From Wandonia haliotis (GTDB lineage: Bacteria > Bacteroidota > Bacteroidia > Flavobacteriales_D > Crocinitomicaceae): a stretch of DNA of 64,000 bases. The stretch covers positions 124,001 through 188,000 of the forward strand of contig NZ_BAAAFH010000003.1 of assembly GCF_039523435.1 (NCBI RefSeq). The letters are read 5' to 3'. Positions 16,908-26,186 of this stretch are shown here, piece after piece; within the stretch, counting starts at the first letter, position 1; the number at the start of each line of letters is the position of its first letter. The notes under the pieces were generated by a model. That model saw only the letters and a program-made list of their open reading frames with translations, did no database searches and had not been told where the DNA came from. The position numbers and the translations under genes were made by a program.

Positions 16908-18136
16908 TAGTTTTCTGCTATTAAGTAATTTTCATACGCTTCCATAAGCGCGTTAAAAAGCAAATCTCCGATCAGGTTATATCCCTCCCGGGTAAAGTGT
17001 ATTCTGTCTTTTTTCAATAAATCACGTGCTTTCCAGATGTTTGCACTTTTCAAACCTCCCATTACAGCAAACATGTCCCACACAGCTCCATTGTGTTTCT
17101 GGGCTAACTCATACATTGCTTCCTGTACGATGACTCCGTTTGTATTGAGTTTTTTATTGTAGCCGTAACTATCATTATTGGTCAGGAAAACAAAGAATGT
17201 ATTCGGGTTGGCTGTTCTGATCTGCCTGATAATTTCATCATAATTGGCTATAAATCCTCTTTTTGTAAAGTTTGATCCGTGTGCGTCGTTAATTCCGATT
17301 CCGAAAAACACAATATCCGGATTAAGTACCTGCATGTGTTGTTCAAACAGCTCACATTTCAGAAACGACCCTGTACTTGCACCATTTACGCCTATCGAAT
17401 TATACGTAAAACCCGGTTCATCATTCTCCAGGTAAAACCCATACAGAATAAACCGGTTTTGCAGTGAATCTGTCTTAGTAAACCCTAATTCCAGCGTGTC
17501 CACCGGGGTAGTAAGTTCTATAACTGAAAAACCTGAATCCGGATAGTGATGGATTTGTGCCGAATCACTTCCCAACCACTTCATTTCATAAGAAAGACTG
17601 TCTACTTCGTGCAATACTTTTATTCTATTGAAACGGTGTGGCAGGTTCTTTTTGGTATCAAAAGTAATCTGAACAGAGGCGGTTGTGTCAGAGGTATAAA
17701 CACTAATACCCGAAGCGCCAAGTTTTGTATCCAGTGTTCTGCTTACATTTCTGACATGCGACCAGTCTCCTGTATAGTCAACACGATAGTCGTAAGGGCC
17801 GTTGGTTCTTGCAATACGAAAAGGAAACACGAGTCCTCTTGCTCCCTGCTGGTTGGGAATATAGCCCCCTAACCATTGACGCATGCGGTTCGAGTAAATA
17901 TCTGCCTGAATGTGAGATCCTCCAAAATGAACAACATTTATTTTTCCTTCACCAAAAAGCATCAGGTTTTCCATCTTTTTGAAAAACACATCTGCTGACT
18001 CTGTTGAACCGGGAAAATGCAACTCTGCCTGATCCGTATGGATATAATCCGCATCCGGAATTTCAGCACGTATCGGCTGCCCGTATACGTTAATCATTAC
18101 TAAACAAAACCCTATCGCTACAATCCAATCTCTCAT
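16907..18136 (-). CDS. periplasmic SGNH hydrolase / acyltransferase (first of two)
   Basis: A 409-residue exported protein with an N-terminal signal peptide (cleavage near VYGQ). The SGNH catalytic blocks are present: VVHFGGSHIQAD with the nucleophile Ser, FFGIGINDAHG with the Gly/Asn pair, and DRIHFTREGYNLIG with the Asp-His pair. Residues between the first and second blocks probably form a substrate-binding insert. In AlgI/PatA-type systems such proteins transfer acetyl groups from the MBOAT protein to the polymer. It overlaps the second SGNH gene by 4 bp upstream (ATGA) and the MBOAT gene by 1 bp downstream. Confidence 0.85.
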   Translation of the reverse strand: MRDWIVAIGFCLVMINVYGQPIRAEIPDADYIHTDQAELHFPGSTESADVFFKKMENLMLFGEGKINVVHFGGSHIQADIYSNRMRQWLGGYIPNQQGARGLVFPFRIARTNGPYDYRVDYTGDWSHVRNVSRTLDTKLGASGISVYTSDTTASVQITFDTKKNLPHRFNRIKVLHEVDSLSYEMKWLGSDSAQIHHYPDSGFSVIELTTPVDTLELGFTKTDSLQNRFILYGFYLENDEPGFTYNSIGVNGASTGSFLKCELFEQHMQVLNPDIVFFGIGINDAHGSNFTKRGFIANYDEIIRQIRTANPNTFFVFLTNNDSYGYNKKLNTNGVIVQEAMYELAQKHNGAVWDMFAVMGGLKSANIWKARDLLKKDRIHFTREGYNLIGDLLFNALMEAYENYLIAEN

Positions 18137-19647
18137 TTTTCCTTTTTCTTTCCTTTCTGTCGATTCAGATAGTGCTCATAATCCAACATGAGCGATTCGT
18201 AAAATATCTCTGCAATTTTTGACGCTCCCCGTGGTGAGAAGTGGATATAATCTTTTGCTGCCAGCGGCGGGTCCGAATCTACCCAACTTAACATCGAATT
18301 TTTCCCACCCATAACCTCATACATATCGAAGTAGGCACCGCCCACCTCAAAAGCAGCTTCCTTAAGCGCGTCCCTTACATCCGGCAGGTTCGGATAGGTT
18401 TGCATTTTCCCATTAATGTTTTTTGACATATCTGAAGGACCTATGACAAGTAGGGAAGCTTCCGGACAAAGGCTTTTTATTCGCTTCATATTTCGCAGAA
18501 ATTCTTTTCCAAAGTTTTCGGCCTTTTTCTTCGTATCTACATACGGCATAACGTTTCCACCAAACTGAAGAATAATAAGTTTCGGATGCAGCGCATCGTA
18601 CATTTGTTTCGTCAACTGACCATTTAATTTGTAGAAAATAGTTCCGGAACCACCTCGCATGGAAATATTATCCATGTGGATTCCTGTTGGAGTCTCCAGC
18701 GAAATACCGTACACCTCAGGGCTGGCAGCTCCTCTAAAAGAAACCGTAACCGAAGAAGGTGCTTTCTCAAGATCAAAAGAAACAATCTGTAGAGAAGTAT
18801 TAGCTTCAATCTGGCGACTTAGCTCCTGTCCGTCAAATGACAACACCAACTCTACAGGCGCGGAATTATGTCCCATAAATACCCGCACTCTATTAAAATT
18901 TCGCACAGTAGCGTGTGTATTCTTTCGTGGAGAGTACGAAACATAACCACTTGAAAATGTTTTCTCAACCAAAACGCTATCCAGACTGTCTGCCATGTAA
19001 TTATTGTACTTACACATAACAGCCAGAGCTCCGTATCTTCCGTCTTCGGCAAAAGGTCCTTTTCCTCCGAAAGCGGTGTATCTTGTCCAGTTTTCAGACG
19101 CAGACTGGTAAATTGTCTGACTATGTGTAATAGCTCGAGGAACTAACATTCCGACACCACCACCACCAAAACGAGCCTGTAGTTTTTTTCTTACGAACGA
19201 AGTAATCCGGTCTTCTTCTATCTGGGAATCTCCGTAATGCAGGATGCGGACACCCTGATCATTACTTCCTATCGTTGCCAAAGCATTGAAAAAAGCATCC
19301 AGACCATCTCTTTCTTCATTTCCGTATTGCAACCTTGTTGGATCTGCCTTCGCTAACGCAGCCGCAGCGTCAATACTATCCTGAACCGATTGATAGTGGG
19401 CATCCCGAAGTTGATCCAAATGTGCCTGTAAACTATCTTTGCGCGCTTGTATTAATGCTTCAACATCAATCTTTTCGTCCTCATTATTACCCAAAGCATC
19501 CTGTAGACTTACAAAGTAAAAATCCTTACCGGCAACCCTTACCCCTTCCTCAGGAATAAAAAAGGCTATTGCTCCCAGCATTGCAAAAACAAGCGTCAAA
19601 AAAAGTAAGACCTTGTACGGAGGGAATTTCTTTGATTCTTTTTCCAT
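18133..19647 (-). CDS. membrane-anchored SGNH hydrolase / acyltransferase (second of two)
   Basis: A 504-residue protein with one N-terminal membrane anchor (about residues 12-30) followed by a charged linker (residues 60-105). Catalytic blocks are ILHYGDSQIEEDRI (nucleophile Ser), LQFGGNVMPY (Asn) and DYIHFSPRGASKIAE (Asp, His). A Gly-rich loop GGGGVGMLVPRA lies after the nucleophile. It is paralogous in layout to the next SGNH gene but longer, so the two may act in sequence or on different acceptors. It overlaps the LysM gene by 1 bp (TAATG) and the next gene by 4 bp. Confidence 0.85.
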   Translation of the reverse strand: MEKESKKFPPYKVLLFLTLVFAMLGAIAFFIPEEGVRVAGKDFYFVSLQDALGNNEDEKIDVEALIQARKDSLQAHLDQLRDAHYQSVQDSIDAAAALAKADPTRLQYGNEERDGLDAFFNALATIGSNDQGVRILHYGDSQIEEDRITSFVRKKLQARFGGGGVGMLVPRAITHSQTIYQSASENWTRYTAFGGKGPFAEDGRYGALAVMCKYNNYMADSLDSVLVEKTFSSGYVSYSPRKNTHATVRNFNRVRVFMGHNSAPVELVLSFDGQELSRQIEANTSLQIVSFDLEKAPSSVTVSFRGAASPEVYGISLETPTGIHMDNISMRGGSGTIFYKLNGQLTKQMYDALHPKLIILQFGGNVMPYVDTKKKAENFGKEFLRNMKRIKSLCPEASLLVIGPSDMSKNINGKMQTYPNLPDVRDALKEAAFEVGGAYFDMYEVMGGKNSMLSWVDSDPPLAAKDYIHFSPRGASKIAEIFYESLMLDYEHYLNRQKGKKKEK

Positions 19648-21116
19648 TACCGCGTATAAATAGTTAATTTCTGTCCGGGTTGTATACGACTACCAATATT
19701 ATTCCAACGCATAATATCGGTATCACTTACCTTATACTTCTGACCAATCGCCCACAACGTATCACCGGATTTAACAACATAAACAATTTTTTTGGCACCG
19801 GTCGGAACAGCCGGTTTTTCGGCTACCGGTTCTTTGTTCTGTTTTTGAGTTGAAACGTCCGGTTTAACCTCCTCTCCCTTTGCCGCCGCATCCTTCTGAC
19901 TTCGTGTCATGTGATCAAATGCAGCGAAATAAGCACTGTCTTTACACGGAACGCGAAAGAAAACATCCCAATATTTAGGAAGAACATTACTGGAGAAATC
20001 ATTTATTTTCTTGATTTCTTCCAAGCCCGGACCAAACCAACGGGTTAAATCCCTGAAATACTCACCCCTGTTTGTTCGGTAAAAAACATAACAACTATCT
20101 TCTTTCTCCGGAAAAAACATCTCTCTTTTGTAGCTGCTGATGGAATCTTTCATCAACAAAAAGCTTTCTTTTTTATTGACCGGAATAACCAATGTATTTC
20201 CCGGTAAAAGGAACTCATTATAGAACTGAGGATTATAGGCTTTTATCTCCTTTTTATCCAAATTGAGAACAGCAGCCACTTGTTCCAAATAAACCGTATC
20301 GTTTACTAAAACCTTTTCCGTTTCCCATATTTCTGAAAACGGATATCCCTTTGCTTTCCATTCCTCTTTTTTACCCCAGACAAAAGCAGCAGCGCACATT
20401 GCCCAATAAAAATCTCTGGAAGGGTGTTGTATGTTCGGATAGATCTGTTCAAAACGGGACGTCTGTGGCGTTGCATTTTCTGCCTTTCGAACGGTGGCCG
20501 CCCCCAAAACAAAAGCAGCTAACTGAAACGAAGGTTCGTCAAAATGATTCTTCAAATCAGAAAGATAACGTTCCGCAACACGTAATTGGCTTTCAAGAAA
20601 AAAACGGTCATCTATTGTTTTATCTATCTGACAATTATAACGTTGTGCAATTGGTGATGGGATAGAAAGTGGTGTACTGCTTTCTTTTGCCTCGTAGCTT
20701 AACAGGAGTACATTGGAAAAAACTAAAGAACGTAACACATTACGTAGTTCAGGAGAAACCGTCTTAATCTTTTCTTCCTCGGATTCCATAAGCCCTAACC
20801 AGGTTCGGGTATATTGGTCGGGTTGTGTTGTATAAAAATCAATATACTCTGCTATAGTCTTGTCGTAACCGTCATACCAGTTACCCAGATATTCCTTCAG
20901 AAAAGTTTCAACTTCTTCCCGGGAATATTCCGGAAATTTTTTGAGCGGAGTTGATTTTACCAATTCATTATCAAGCTTGTACTTATAAAAAACGGACTGT
21001 GCCTGTTCGGCAAAGCGAGCCTTTAATTGCTGCATATACTCCCTATCCGCTGAAAAAGCAGTAACAGAACACAATAGCAATACCCACACAACCTGTTTAC
21101 CAAAAGAAAACTTCAT
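19647..21116 (-). CDS. LysM protein with a degenerate lytic-transglycosylase-like region
   Basis: A 489-residue exported protein (signal peptide ending AFSAD). The region about 150-290 resembles the MltD-type transglycosylase fold (AQRYNCQIDKTIDDRFFLESQLRVAE without the usual active-site neighbourhood, then QLAAFVLGAATVRKAE in place of LAAYNxGxGxVxxA). The AVGLWQFMP motif and the expected catalytic Glu context are missing, so it is probably not a lytic enzyme. A LysM-like unit lies near 295-330 (VAAVLNLDKKEIKAYNP) and a clear LysM domain near 440-488 (VVKSGDTLWAIGQKYKV). It heads the operon and probably binds peptidoglycan or positions the SGNH/MBOAT enzymes. Confidence 0.78.
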   Translation of the reverse strand: MKFSFGKQVVWVLLLCSVTAFSADREYMQQLKARFAEQAQSVFYKYKLDNELVKSTPLKKFPEYSREEVETFLKEYLGNWYDGYDKTIAEYIDFYTTQPDQYTRTWLGLMESEEEKIKTVSPELRNVLRSLVFSNVLLLSYEAKESSTPLSIPSPIAQRYNCQIDKTIDDRFFLESQLRVAERYLSDLKNHFDEPSFQLAAFVLGAATVRKAENATPQTSRFEQIYPNIQHPSRDFYWAMCAAAFVWGKKEEWKAKGYPFSEIWETEKVLVNDTVYLEQVAAVLNLDKKEIKAYNPQFYNEFLLPGNTLVIPVNKKESFLLMKDSISSYKREMFFPEKEDSCYVFYRTNRGEYFRDLTRWFGPGLEEIKKINDFSSNVLPKYWDVFFRVPCKDSAYFAAFDHMTRSQKDAAAKGEEVKPDVSTQKQNKEPVAEKPAVPTGAKKIVYVVKSGDTLWAIGQKYKVSDTDIMRWNNIGSRIQPGQKLTIYTR

Positions 21117-21199
21117 AGAGTAAAAGTAACGTGAACAAGGCGGCTAATTGTACATTGTGTCTTATTTTTTTAACGGAATACTGTGGAAAGCAATTACAG

Positions 21200-21231
21200 T
21201 TGTCGATAACGAACAAAAACCGCTAACTTTG
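21200..21231 (+). promoter_or_regulatory. promoter of ispG
   Basis: TTG at 21200-21202 and a perfect -7 element TAACTTTG at 21224-21231, separated by 21 bp, in the gap between the divergent LysM gene and ispG. The ATG at 21246 lies 14 bp downstream of the -7 element. Confidence 0.65.
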
Positions 21232-21245
21232 CAGGGTTGATCGGG

Positions 21246-23171
21246 ATGAAAAAATATTGCGATAACATGGTCTCTTACAGACGTTTCCCTACAACAGAAG
21301 TTGCTGTGGGAGACATTCGTATTGGGGCAGAGCATCCGATTGTACTTCAGTCGATGACAACATCCGACACAATGGATACAGAAGCCGTTGTTCGTGAGTG
21401 TATTCACATTTATGAGGCGGGAGGAGAGCTTGTGCGGCTAACTACTCCATCGGTTAAAGAGGCACGTCATCTGGCAGTTATTGCTACCCGTTTAAAAGAA
21501 CTGGGATACCTGATTCCCCTAGTTGCCGATGTCCATTTTACACCAAATGCAGCAGAAATTGCTGCCGGAATCGTTGAGAAAGTACGAATCAACCCCGGAA
21601 ATTACGCTGAAAAAAAACACAAACTACAGAAGGAATATACGGAAGCTTCTTATCAACAAGCCTTATCGGAAATAGAAGAGAAATTACTTCCCTTTATACA
21701 GGTTTCTAAAGAACACCAAACAGCGGTTCGGATTGGAACCAATCATGGATCACTTTCAGATAGAATTGTGAACCGTTTTGGTGATACTCCGCGCGGTATG
21801 GTAGAGTCAGCAATGGAATTCATCCGCATTTTTGCAAAACACGATTTCCATAACCTCATTATCTCCATGAAAGCAAGTAATCCGCTAATAATGATTCAGG
21901 CGTATCGCTTACTTGTTGCAACAATGATCGAAGAAGGATACGCCTACCCTCTTCACCTTGGTGTAACAGAAGCCGGAGACGGAGAGGACGGAAGAGTAAA
22001 ATCCGCAATTGGTATAGGAACACTTCTTGAAGACGGGATTGGCGACACGATCCGTGTTTCCTTAACCGAAGCTGCTCACAAAGAAATTCCTGTTGCAAAA
22101 AAAATTGCAGATCGTTATTCTCAAAAAAAAGTAAGTCCGTATTCAAATTACGAACTTTACTATAATCCTTATGAATATTCCCGAAGAAAAAGTGTACTTA
22201 TTCACAATATAGGAGCTGACAAAGTTCCTGTTATTATACATGATTTATCATCACTGGAATCACTAAAACGCAGCCATTTATTTTCTATAGGCTATCAGTA
22301 CAGCGTACCGCTTGACAAGTGGGAAATCAGTGACCAGGCCTGTGACTATATTTATACAGGAGAAAAAACCATCGATTTTGAACTCCCGGGAACACTTCAG
22401 GTAATTCAGGATTTCAACGCCTGGCTTTCTAAAGGAAAACATCCGACTCACTTACCTTTATTAGACATCAAAACATACTTATCCGATAAAGAAAAAGAGC
22501 TTGGTTCAACTAATTTTTTCGTTTCTATAAAACACGATGAGATAAAGTATTTACAACAGATTAATTCCTTTGAAAGTCAAAACAGATTGGTGTTTCTCTT
22601 TGAACCACATCCGGAGTTTCCTGTTTATTCTTCCCGTCTTTTTTTCTCAGAACTTACTAATTACAAATTAGAAAATCCAGTAGTCCTTTCTTCAATAAAC
22701 CAACAAACTGAATACGAAACCTACAGAATTCACACCTCCATTGATTTCGGAGCATTACTCATTGATGGTTTCGGAGATGGTCTTTGGATAAACAATATAG
22801 CCATTCCTCTTCGCGAAAGAAATGCCAATGCTTTCTCCATTCTACAGGCTACCCGTACGAGAATATCACAGACAGAATATATTTCCTGCCCCTCCTGTGG
22901 ACGAACTCTATTTGACTTACAAAAGACCACGGCAAAAATAAAACAGGCCACTCAGCACCTCAAAGGAATCAAAATCGGAATTATGGGGTGTATTGTAAAC
23001 GGACCGGGAGAAATGGCTGATGCTGATTACGGATACGTTGGATCAGGACCCGGAAAAATAAATTTGTACAAAGCGAAAGAAATTGTAAAGCGGAATGTTC
23101 CTTCCCAAAATGCGGTGGAAGAATTGATCACCTTAATAAAAGAAAACGGAGATTGGCGAGAACCGCGATAA
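21246..23171 (+). CDS. ispG: 4-hydroxy-3-methylbut-2-en-1-yl diphosphate synthase (long form)
   Basis: A 641-residue iron-sulfur enzyme of the MEP pathway that converts 2-C-methylerythritol cyclodiphosphate to HMBPP. The N-terminal TIM-barrel part has PIVLQSMTTSDT, LVRLTTPSVKEA, ADVHFTPNAA and RINPGNY. The C-terminal reductase-like part has CPSCGRTLFDLQ and MGCIVNGPGEMADADYGYVG, which supply the three [4Fe-4S] cysteines. At over 600 residues it is the three-domain form with an inserted domain known from plants and Bacteroidota, longer than the roughly 370-residue enterobacterial enzyme. The ATG at 21246 follows a good promoter; an in-frame TTG 9 bp earlier is less likely. dxr at 48838 belongs to the same pathway. 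Confidence 0.96.
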   Translation: MKKYCDNMVSYRRFPTTEVAVGDIRIGAEHPIVLQSMTTSDTMDTEAVVRECIHIYEAGGELVRLTTPSVKEARHLAVIATRLKELGYLIPLVADVHFTPNAAEIAAGIVEKVRINPGNYAEKKHKLQKEYTEASYQQALSEIEEKLLPFIQVSKEHQTAVRIGTNHGSLSDRIVNRFGDTPRGMVESAMEFIRIFAKHDFHNLIISMKASNPLIMIQAYRLLVATMIEEGYAYPLHLGVTEAGDGEDGRVKSAIGIGTLLEDGIGDTIRVSLTEAAHKEIPVAKKIADRYSQKKVSPYSNYELYYNPYEYSRRKSVLIHNIGADKVPVIIHDLSSLESLKRSHLFSIGYQYSVPLDKWEISDQACDYIYTGEKTIDFELPGTLQVIQDFNAWLSKGKHPTHLPLLDIKTYLSDKEKELGSTNFFVSIKHDEIKYLQQINSFESQNRLVFLFEPHPEFPVYSSRLFFSELTNYKLENPVVLSSINQQTEYETYRIHTSIDFGALLIDGFGDGLWINNIAIPLRERNANAFSILQATRTRISQTEYISCPSCGRTLFDLQKTTAKIKQATQHLKGIKIGIMGCIVNGPGEMADADYGYVGSGPGKINLYKAKEIVKRNVPSQNAVEELITLIKENGDWREPR

Positions 23172-23369
23172 AACCAGAAAAACAAGCAAAAAAACACCCC
23201 GTTTATTTACACTCTAAGGCAAGATCAAAAAACCTCAATGTGATTCCTTTTCAAGAACAAAAACAAGCGCTTAAATCGCTTTAAAAACACACATCAGGTT
23301 CTTCTACTATTTTAATCAAGCTTGAGATGTTTATAAGAAAAAAACAGTAAACAACTGATTAACAGTCAA

Positions 23370-24248
23370 TTACTTTTTAAATACATAAATTTGGCTCGAA
23401 AAGCCATTTTCATCAGCTTTACGGTTGGACTTTACTCCATTCATAAAAGCACGCATCAAAGAACCGCCCTTATATTTCTCGGAAAGCATACTTACATAGT
23501 ACGCATCAAATTTCATTGGTGCTATTTCTACCAATTCAAGTCCAAACGATGTTGATAGATTTTTAATATCTGAAGGGGAAAAATGATACAGGTGTCTTGG
23601 TAAATCATACGCGGCCCAGAGCTCCTTATAACTTTCCGCATCAAAAGACATACGATTTGGAACAGCTATAATTAAATAGCCGCCTGGTTTTATACGATCT
23701 ACAATGTTTTCAAAATCACGTTTCAGATGATATACATGTTCCAACACATGCCACATAGTAATAACGTCAACACTCTCCTTTGGTAATTCAGAAAACTTAT
23801 CCAGAGGCGATGTTTGTATTCCAAATTCTTTTCCTGTGAAACGTCTTGCATCATCATCCGGTTCAAAGCCTTTTGCATCATATCCCGCTTTCTTTAGAAT
23901 ATTCAAAAAATGACCAGTCCCACACCCATAATCTACAACAACTCCTTTTTCACAAAGTCCCTGAACAAGTTTAAGCTTCTTCTTAAGCGTATAGTTCCGA
24001 ACCCAATTATAGACACTATTTATCAGTCCTTTTTTGGAAGAAGAATGTGAAACATAAACATCACTTTTATAGTATTCTCCTATTTTATTTTCCGACGGAA
24101 TTGGGCTTGTAAACCAAAAACCACAAGACGAACACTCAACAATAGAGAACTCCTCCCCTGTTATCATGTGGTCTTTACTGATCATTACTTTTTTAAAATC
24201 TGTAGCATTACAGATTGGACAATGTGCTATTTCGACTAATTGTTTCAC
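23370..24248 (-). CDS. class I SAM-dependent methyltransferase with N-terminal zinc ribbon
   Basis: A 292-residue protein. An N-terminal pair CPIC ... CSSCG (residues about 9-43) forms a zinc-ribbon-like module, followed by a Rossmann methyltransferase with VVDYGCGTGHFLNIL as the SAM-binding loop, MWHVLEHVYHL as motif IV and a C-terminal membrane-protein-like GGSLMRAF segment. This layout is common for Bacteroidota methyltransferases near cell-wall or polysaccharide genes; the acceptor is unknown. The start is a GTG lying inside a parS site; an in-frame TAG three codons upstream excludes an earlier start. It follows mnmG on the same strand with no real gap. Confidence 0.85.
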   Translation of the reverse strand: MKQLVEIAHCPICNATDFKKVMISKDHMITGEEFSIVECSSCGFWFTSPIPSENKIGEYYKSDVYVSHSSSKKGLINSVYNWVRNYTLKKKLKLVQGLCEKGVVVDYGCGTGHFLNILKKAGYDAKGFEPDDDARRFTGKEFGIQTSPLDKFSELPKESVDVITMWHVLEHVYHLKRDFENIVDRIKPGGYLIIAVPNRMSFDAESYKELWAAYDLPRHLYHFSPSDIKNLSTSFGLELVEIAPMKFDAYYVSMLSEKYKGGSLMRAFMNGVKSNRKADENGFSSQIYVFKK

Positions 24249-24256
24249 GTGAAACT
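24241..24256. promoter_or_regulatory. parS-like ParB binding site (copy 1)
   Basis: TGTTTCACGTGAAACT matches the conserved 16-bp parS palindrome (TGTTTCACGTGAAACA) in 15 of 16 positions. It spans the exact junction between mnmG (TAG at 24255-24257) and the methyltransferase gene, whose GTG start lies within it. Confidence 0.85.
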
Positions 24257-26126
24257 ACCTTCCAAGATAAATTAATAAAACACTAATATCGGCAGGAGAA
24301 ACCCCACTTACCCTTTTAGCCTGACCAATTGTTGCCGGCTGAATTTTACTTAGCTTTTGCTTTGCTTCTGTACTCAAACTAGAGAGCTTAGAATAATCCA
24401 TATCTGTAGGAATAGATACTTCTTCGAGGCGACTTAGTTTTGCGGCCATCTCCTCTTCCCGATTTATATATCCCTCGTATTTCATTTGTATTTCTGCTTG
24501 TTCAACAACAGAAGCATCTACTATAGCGACCTCCTCTACCAACTTTATTGTCTTTTCAGAAAGAGAAACAACATCTTCTAAACTAATGTTCGGGCGGGTA
24601 ATTAATGAAGATAACTTTACTTGCTGACTAACCGGAGAGCTATTACGCTCTTCTAATAAAGGATTCACTACCTCTGGCTTTATACCTTCCTTATTACAAG
24701 AGTCAATAATACGTTTTGTAAAATCGTTCTTATACTCCACTTTTCTTAGTTGTTCATCTGATATCATACCCAGAGAATAACCAACCGGGGTTAAGCGAAT
24801 ATCTGCATTATCCTGACGCAACAGGATTCTGTATTCAGCTCGCGAAGTAAACATACGATACGGTTCCTCCGTTCCTTTTGTGATCAGATCATCAATAAGA
24901 ACACCAATATAAGCTTCTGAGCGACTTAACACAAAAGCATCTTCTCCCCTAACCTTCTTGTGTGCATTAATTCCCGCCATTAATCCCTGGCAAGCGGCTT
25001 CCTCATAACCCGTAGTACCATTTATCTGACCCGCAAAAAACAAATTATCAACCAACTTCGTCTCCAAAGAATGCTTCAATTGTGTTGGTGGAAAATAATC
25101 ATATTCAATCGCGTATCCAGGTCTAAACATTTTCACATTCTCAAAACCAGGAATTGTTTTCATGGCTTCAAACTGAACTTCTTCCGGTAAAGAAGTACTA
25201 AATCCATTTACGTATATCTCAACCGTGTTCCACCCCTCTGGTTCAACAAAAATCTGGTGACGATCCCGTTCTGCAAAACGATTTATTTTATCCTCAATAG
25301 AAGGGCAATAACGAGGACCGGTACTCTGTATAGCACCATTAAACATTGGTGAACGATCAAAACCCGAACGCAATATTTCATGCGTAGAGGTGTTTGTATA
25401 TGTTATATGACAAGCCCTTTGAGTAGCTAACGGCTTGGTGTCCCAAAAGCTAAATTTTGCAGGTACTGCATCCCCCTCTTGAACCTCCATCTTCGTATAA
25501 TCCAAAGAACGCCCATCTACACGTGGCGGTGTTCCGGTTTTCATTCTTCCGGACTCAAAACCTAGCTTAACCAACTCTTCCGTTATACCAAATGAAGCAC
25601 CTTCTCCTGCACGTCCACCACCATATTGCTTCTCACCAAGATGTATTAACCCATTAAGGAATGTACCATTCGTCAAAACAACAGAACGAGCCTTGATATC
25701 CATACCCATTCTTGTTTTCACACCAATAACTTTACCACCCTCAACAGAAACACTAACCACCATATCTTGCCAGAAATCCACATTGGGATTCGACTCCAAA
25801 AGCCACCTCCACTCAAGAGCAAATAGCATTCGATCGTTCTGCGTTCGTGGAGACCACATAGCCGGACCCTTACTTCTATTCAACATTCTAAATTGAATAG
25901 CACTTTTATCCGAAACCAAACCCGAACCACCACCTAAAGCATCAATTTCACGCACAATTTGACCCTTCGCCACACCACCCATTGCCGGATTGCATGACAT
26001 CTGAGCAATTGTATTCATATTCATTGTCACAAGCAGAACCGAACTACCCATTTTAGCAGCAGCATTCGCTGCTTCACAACCAGCGTGTCCTGCACCCACC
26101 ACCACTACATCATATTCTTTTAACAT
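24255..26126 (-). CDS. mnmG: tRNA uridine-5-carboxymethylaminomethyl(34) synthesis enzyme MnmG
   Basis: A 623-residue FAD protein (GidA) that, with MnmE, modifies U34 of certain tRNAs using tetrahydrofolate and glycine or ammonium. The N-terminal FAD motif is VVGAGHAGCEAANAAAKMG, followed by TIAQMSCNPAMGGVAKGQIVREIDALGG; the middle has GTFLNGLIHLG, KTGTPPRVDGRSLDY and SRAEYRILLRQDNAD; the C-terminal domain ends VSPADISVLLIYLG. The ATG at 26126 (MLKEYDVVVVG) is chosen over a TTG two codons upstream. gidA is classically near the replication origin in many bacteria, and here it is bracketed by parS sites. Confidence 0.97.
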   Translation of the reverse strand: MLKEYDVVVVGAGHAGCEAANAAAKMGSSVLLVTMNMNTIAQMSCNPAMGGVAKGQIVREIDALGGGSGLVSDKSAIQFRMLNRSKGPAMWSPRTQNDRMLFALEWRWLLESNPNVDFWQDMVVSVSVEGGKVIGVKTRMGMDIKARSVVLTNGTFLNGLIHLGEKQYGGGRAGEGASFGITEELVKLGFESGRMKTGTPPRVDGRSLDYTKMEVQEGDAVPAKFSFWDTKPLATQRACHITYTNTSTHEILRSGFDRSPMFNGAIQSTGPRYCPSIEDKINRFAERDRHQIFVEPEGWNTVEIYVNGFSTSLPEEVQFEAMKTIPGFENVKMFRPGYAIEYDYFPPTQLKHSLETKLVDNLFFAGQINGTTGYEEAACQGLMAGINAHKKVRGEDAFVLSRSEAYIGVLIDDLITKGTEEPYRMFTSRAEYRILLRQDNADIRLTPVGYSLGMISDEQLRKVEYKNDFTKRIIDSCNKEGIKPEVVNPLLEERNSSPVSQQVKLSSLITRPNISLEDVVSLSEKTIKLVEEVAIVDASVVEQAEIQMKYEGYINREEEMAAKLSRLEEVSIPTDMDYSKLSSLSTEAKQKLSKIQPATIGQAKRVSGVSPADISVLLIYLGR

Positions 26127-26132
26127 AACCAA

Positions 26133-26148
26133 TGTTTCACGTGGAACA
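26133..26148. promoter_or_regulatory. parS-like site (copy 2, one internal change)
   Basis: TGTTTCACGTGGAACA differs from the 16-bp parS consensus at one position (G at the 12th base). It lies just upstream of the mnmG start and 22 bp from the perfect copy at 26171. Confidence 0.75.
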
Positions 26149-26170
26149 AAATTAAGAAGAATGTAATCAA

Positions 26171-26186
26171 TGTTTCACGTGAAACA
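26171..26186. promoter_or_regulatory. parS site (copy 3, perfect palindrome)
   Basis: TGTTTCACGTGAAACA is a perfect match to the bacterial chromosomal parS consensus, bound by ParB for chromosome segregation. It directly abuts the ybeY stop codon (26187-26189). Confidence 0.92.
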
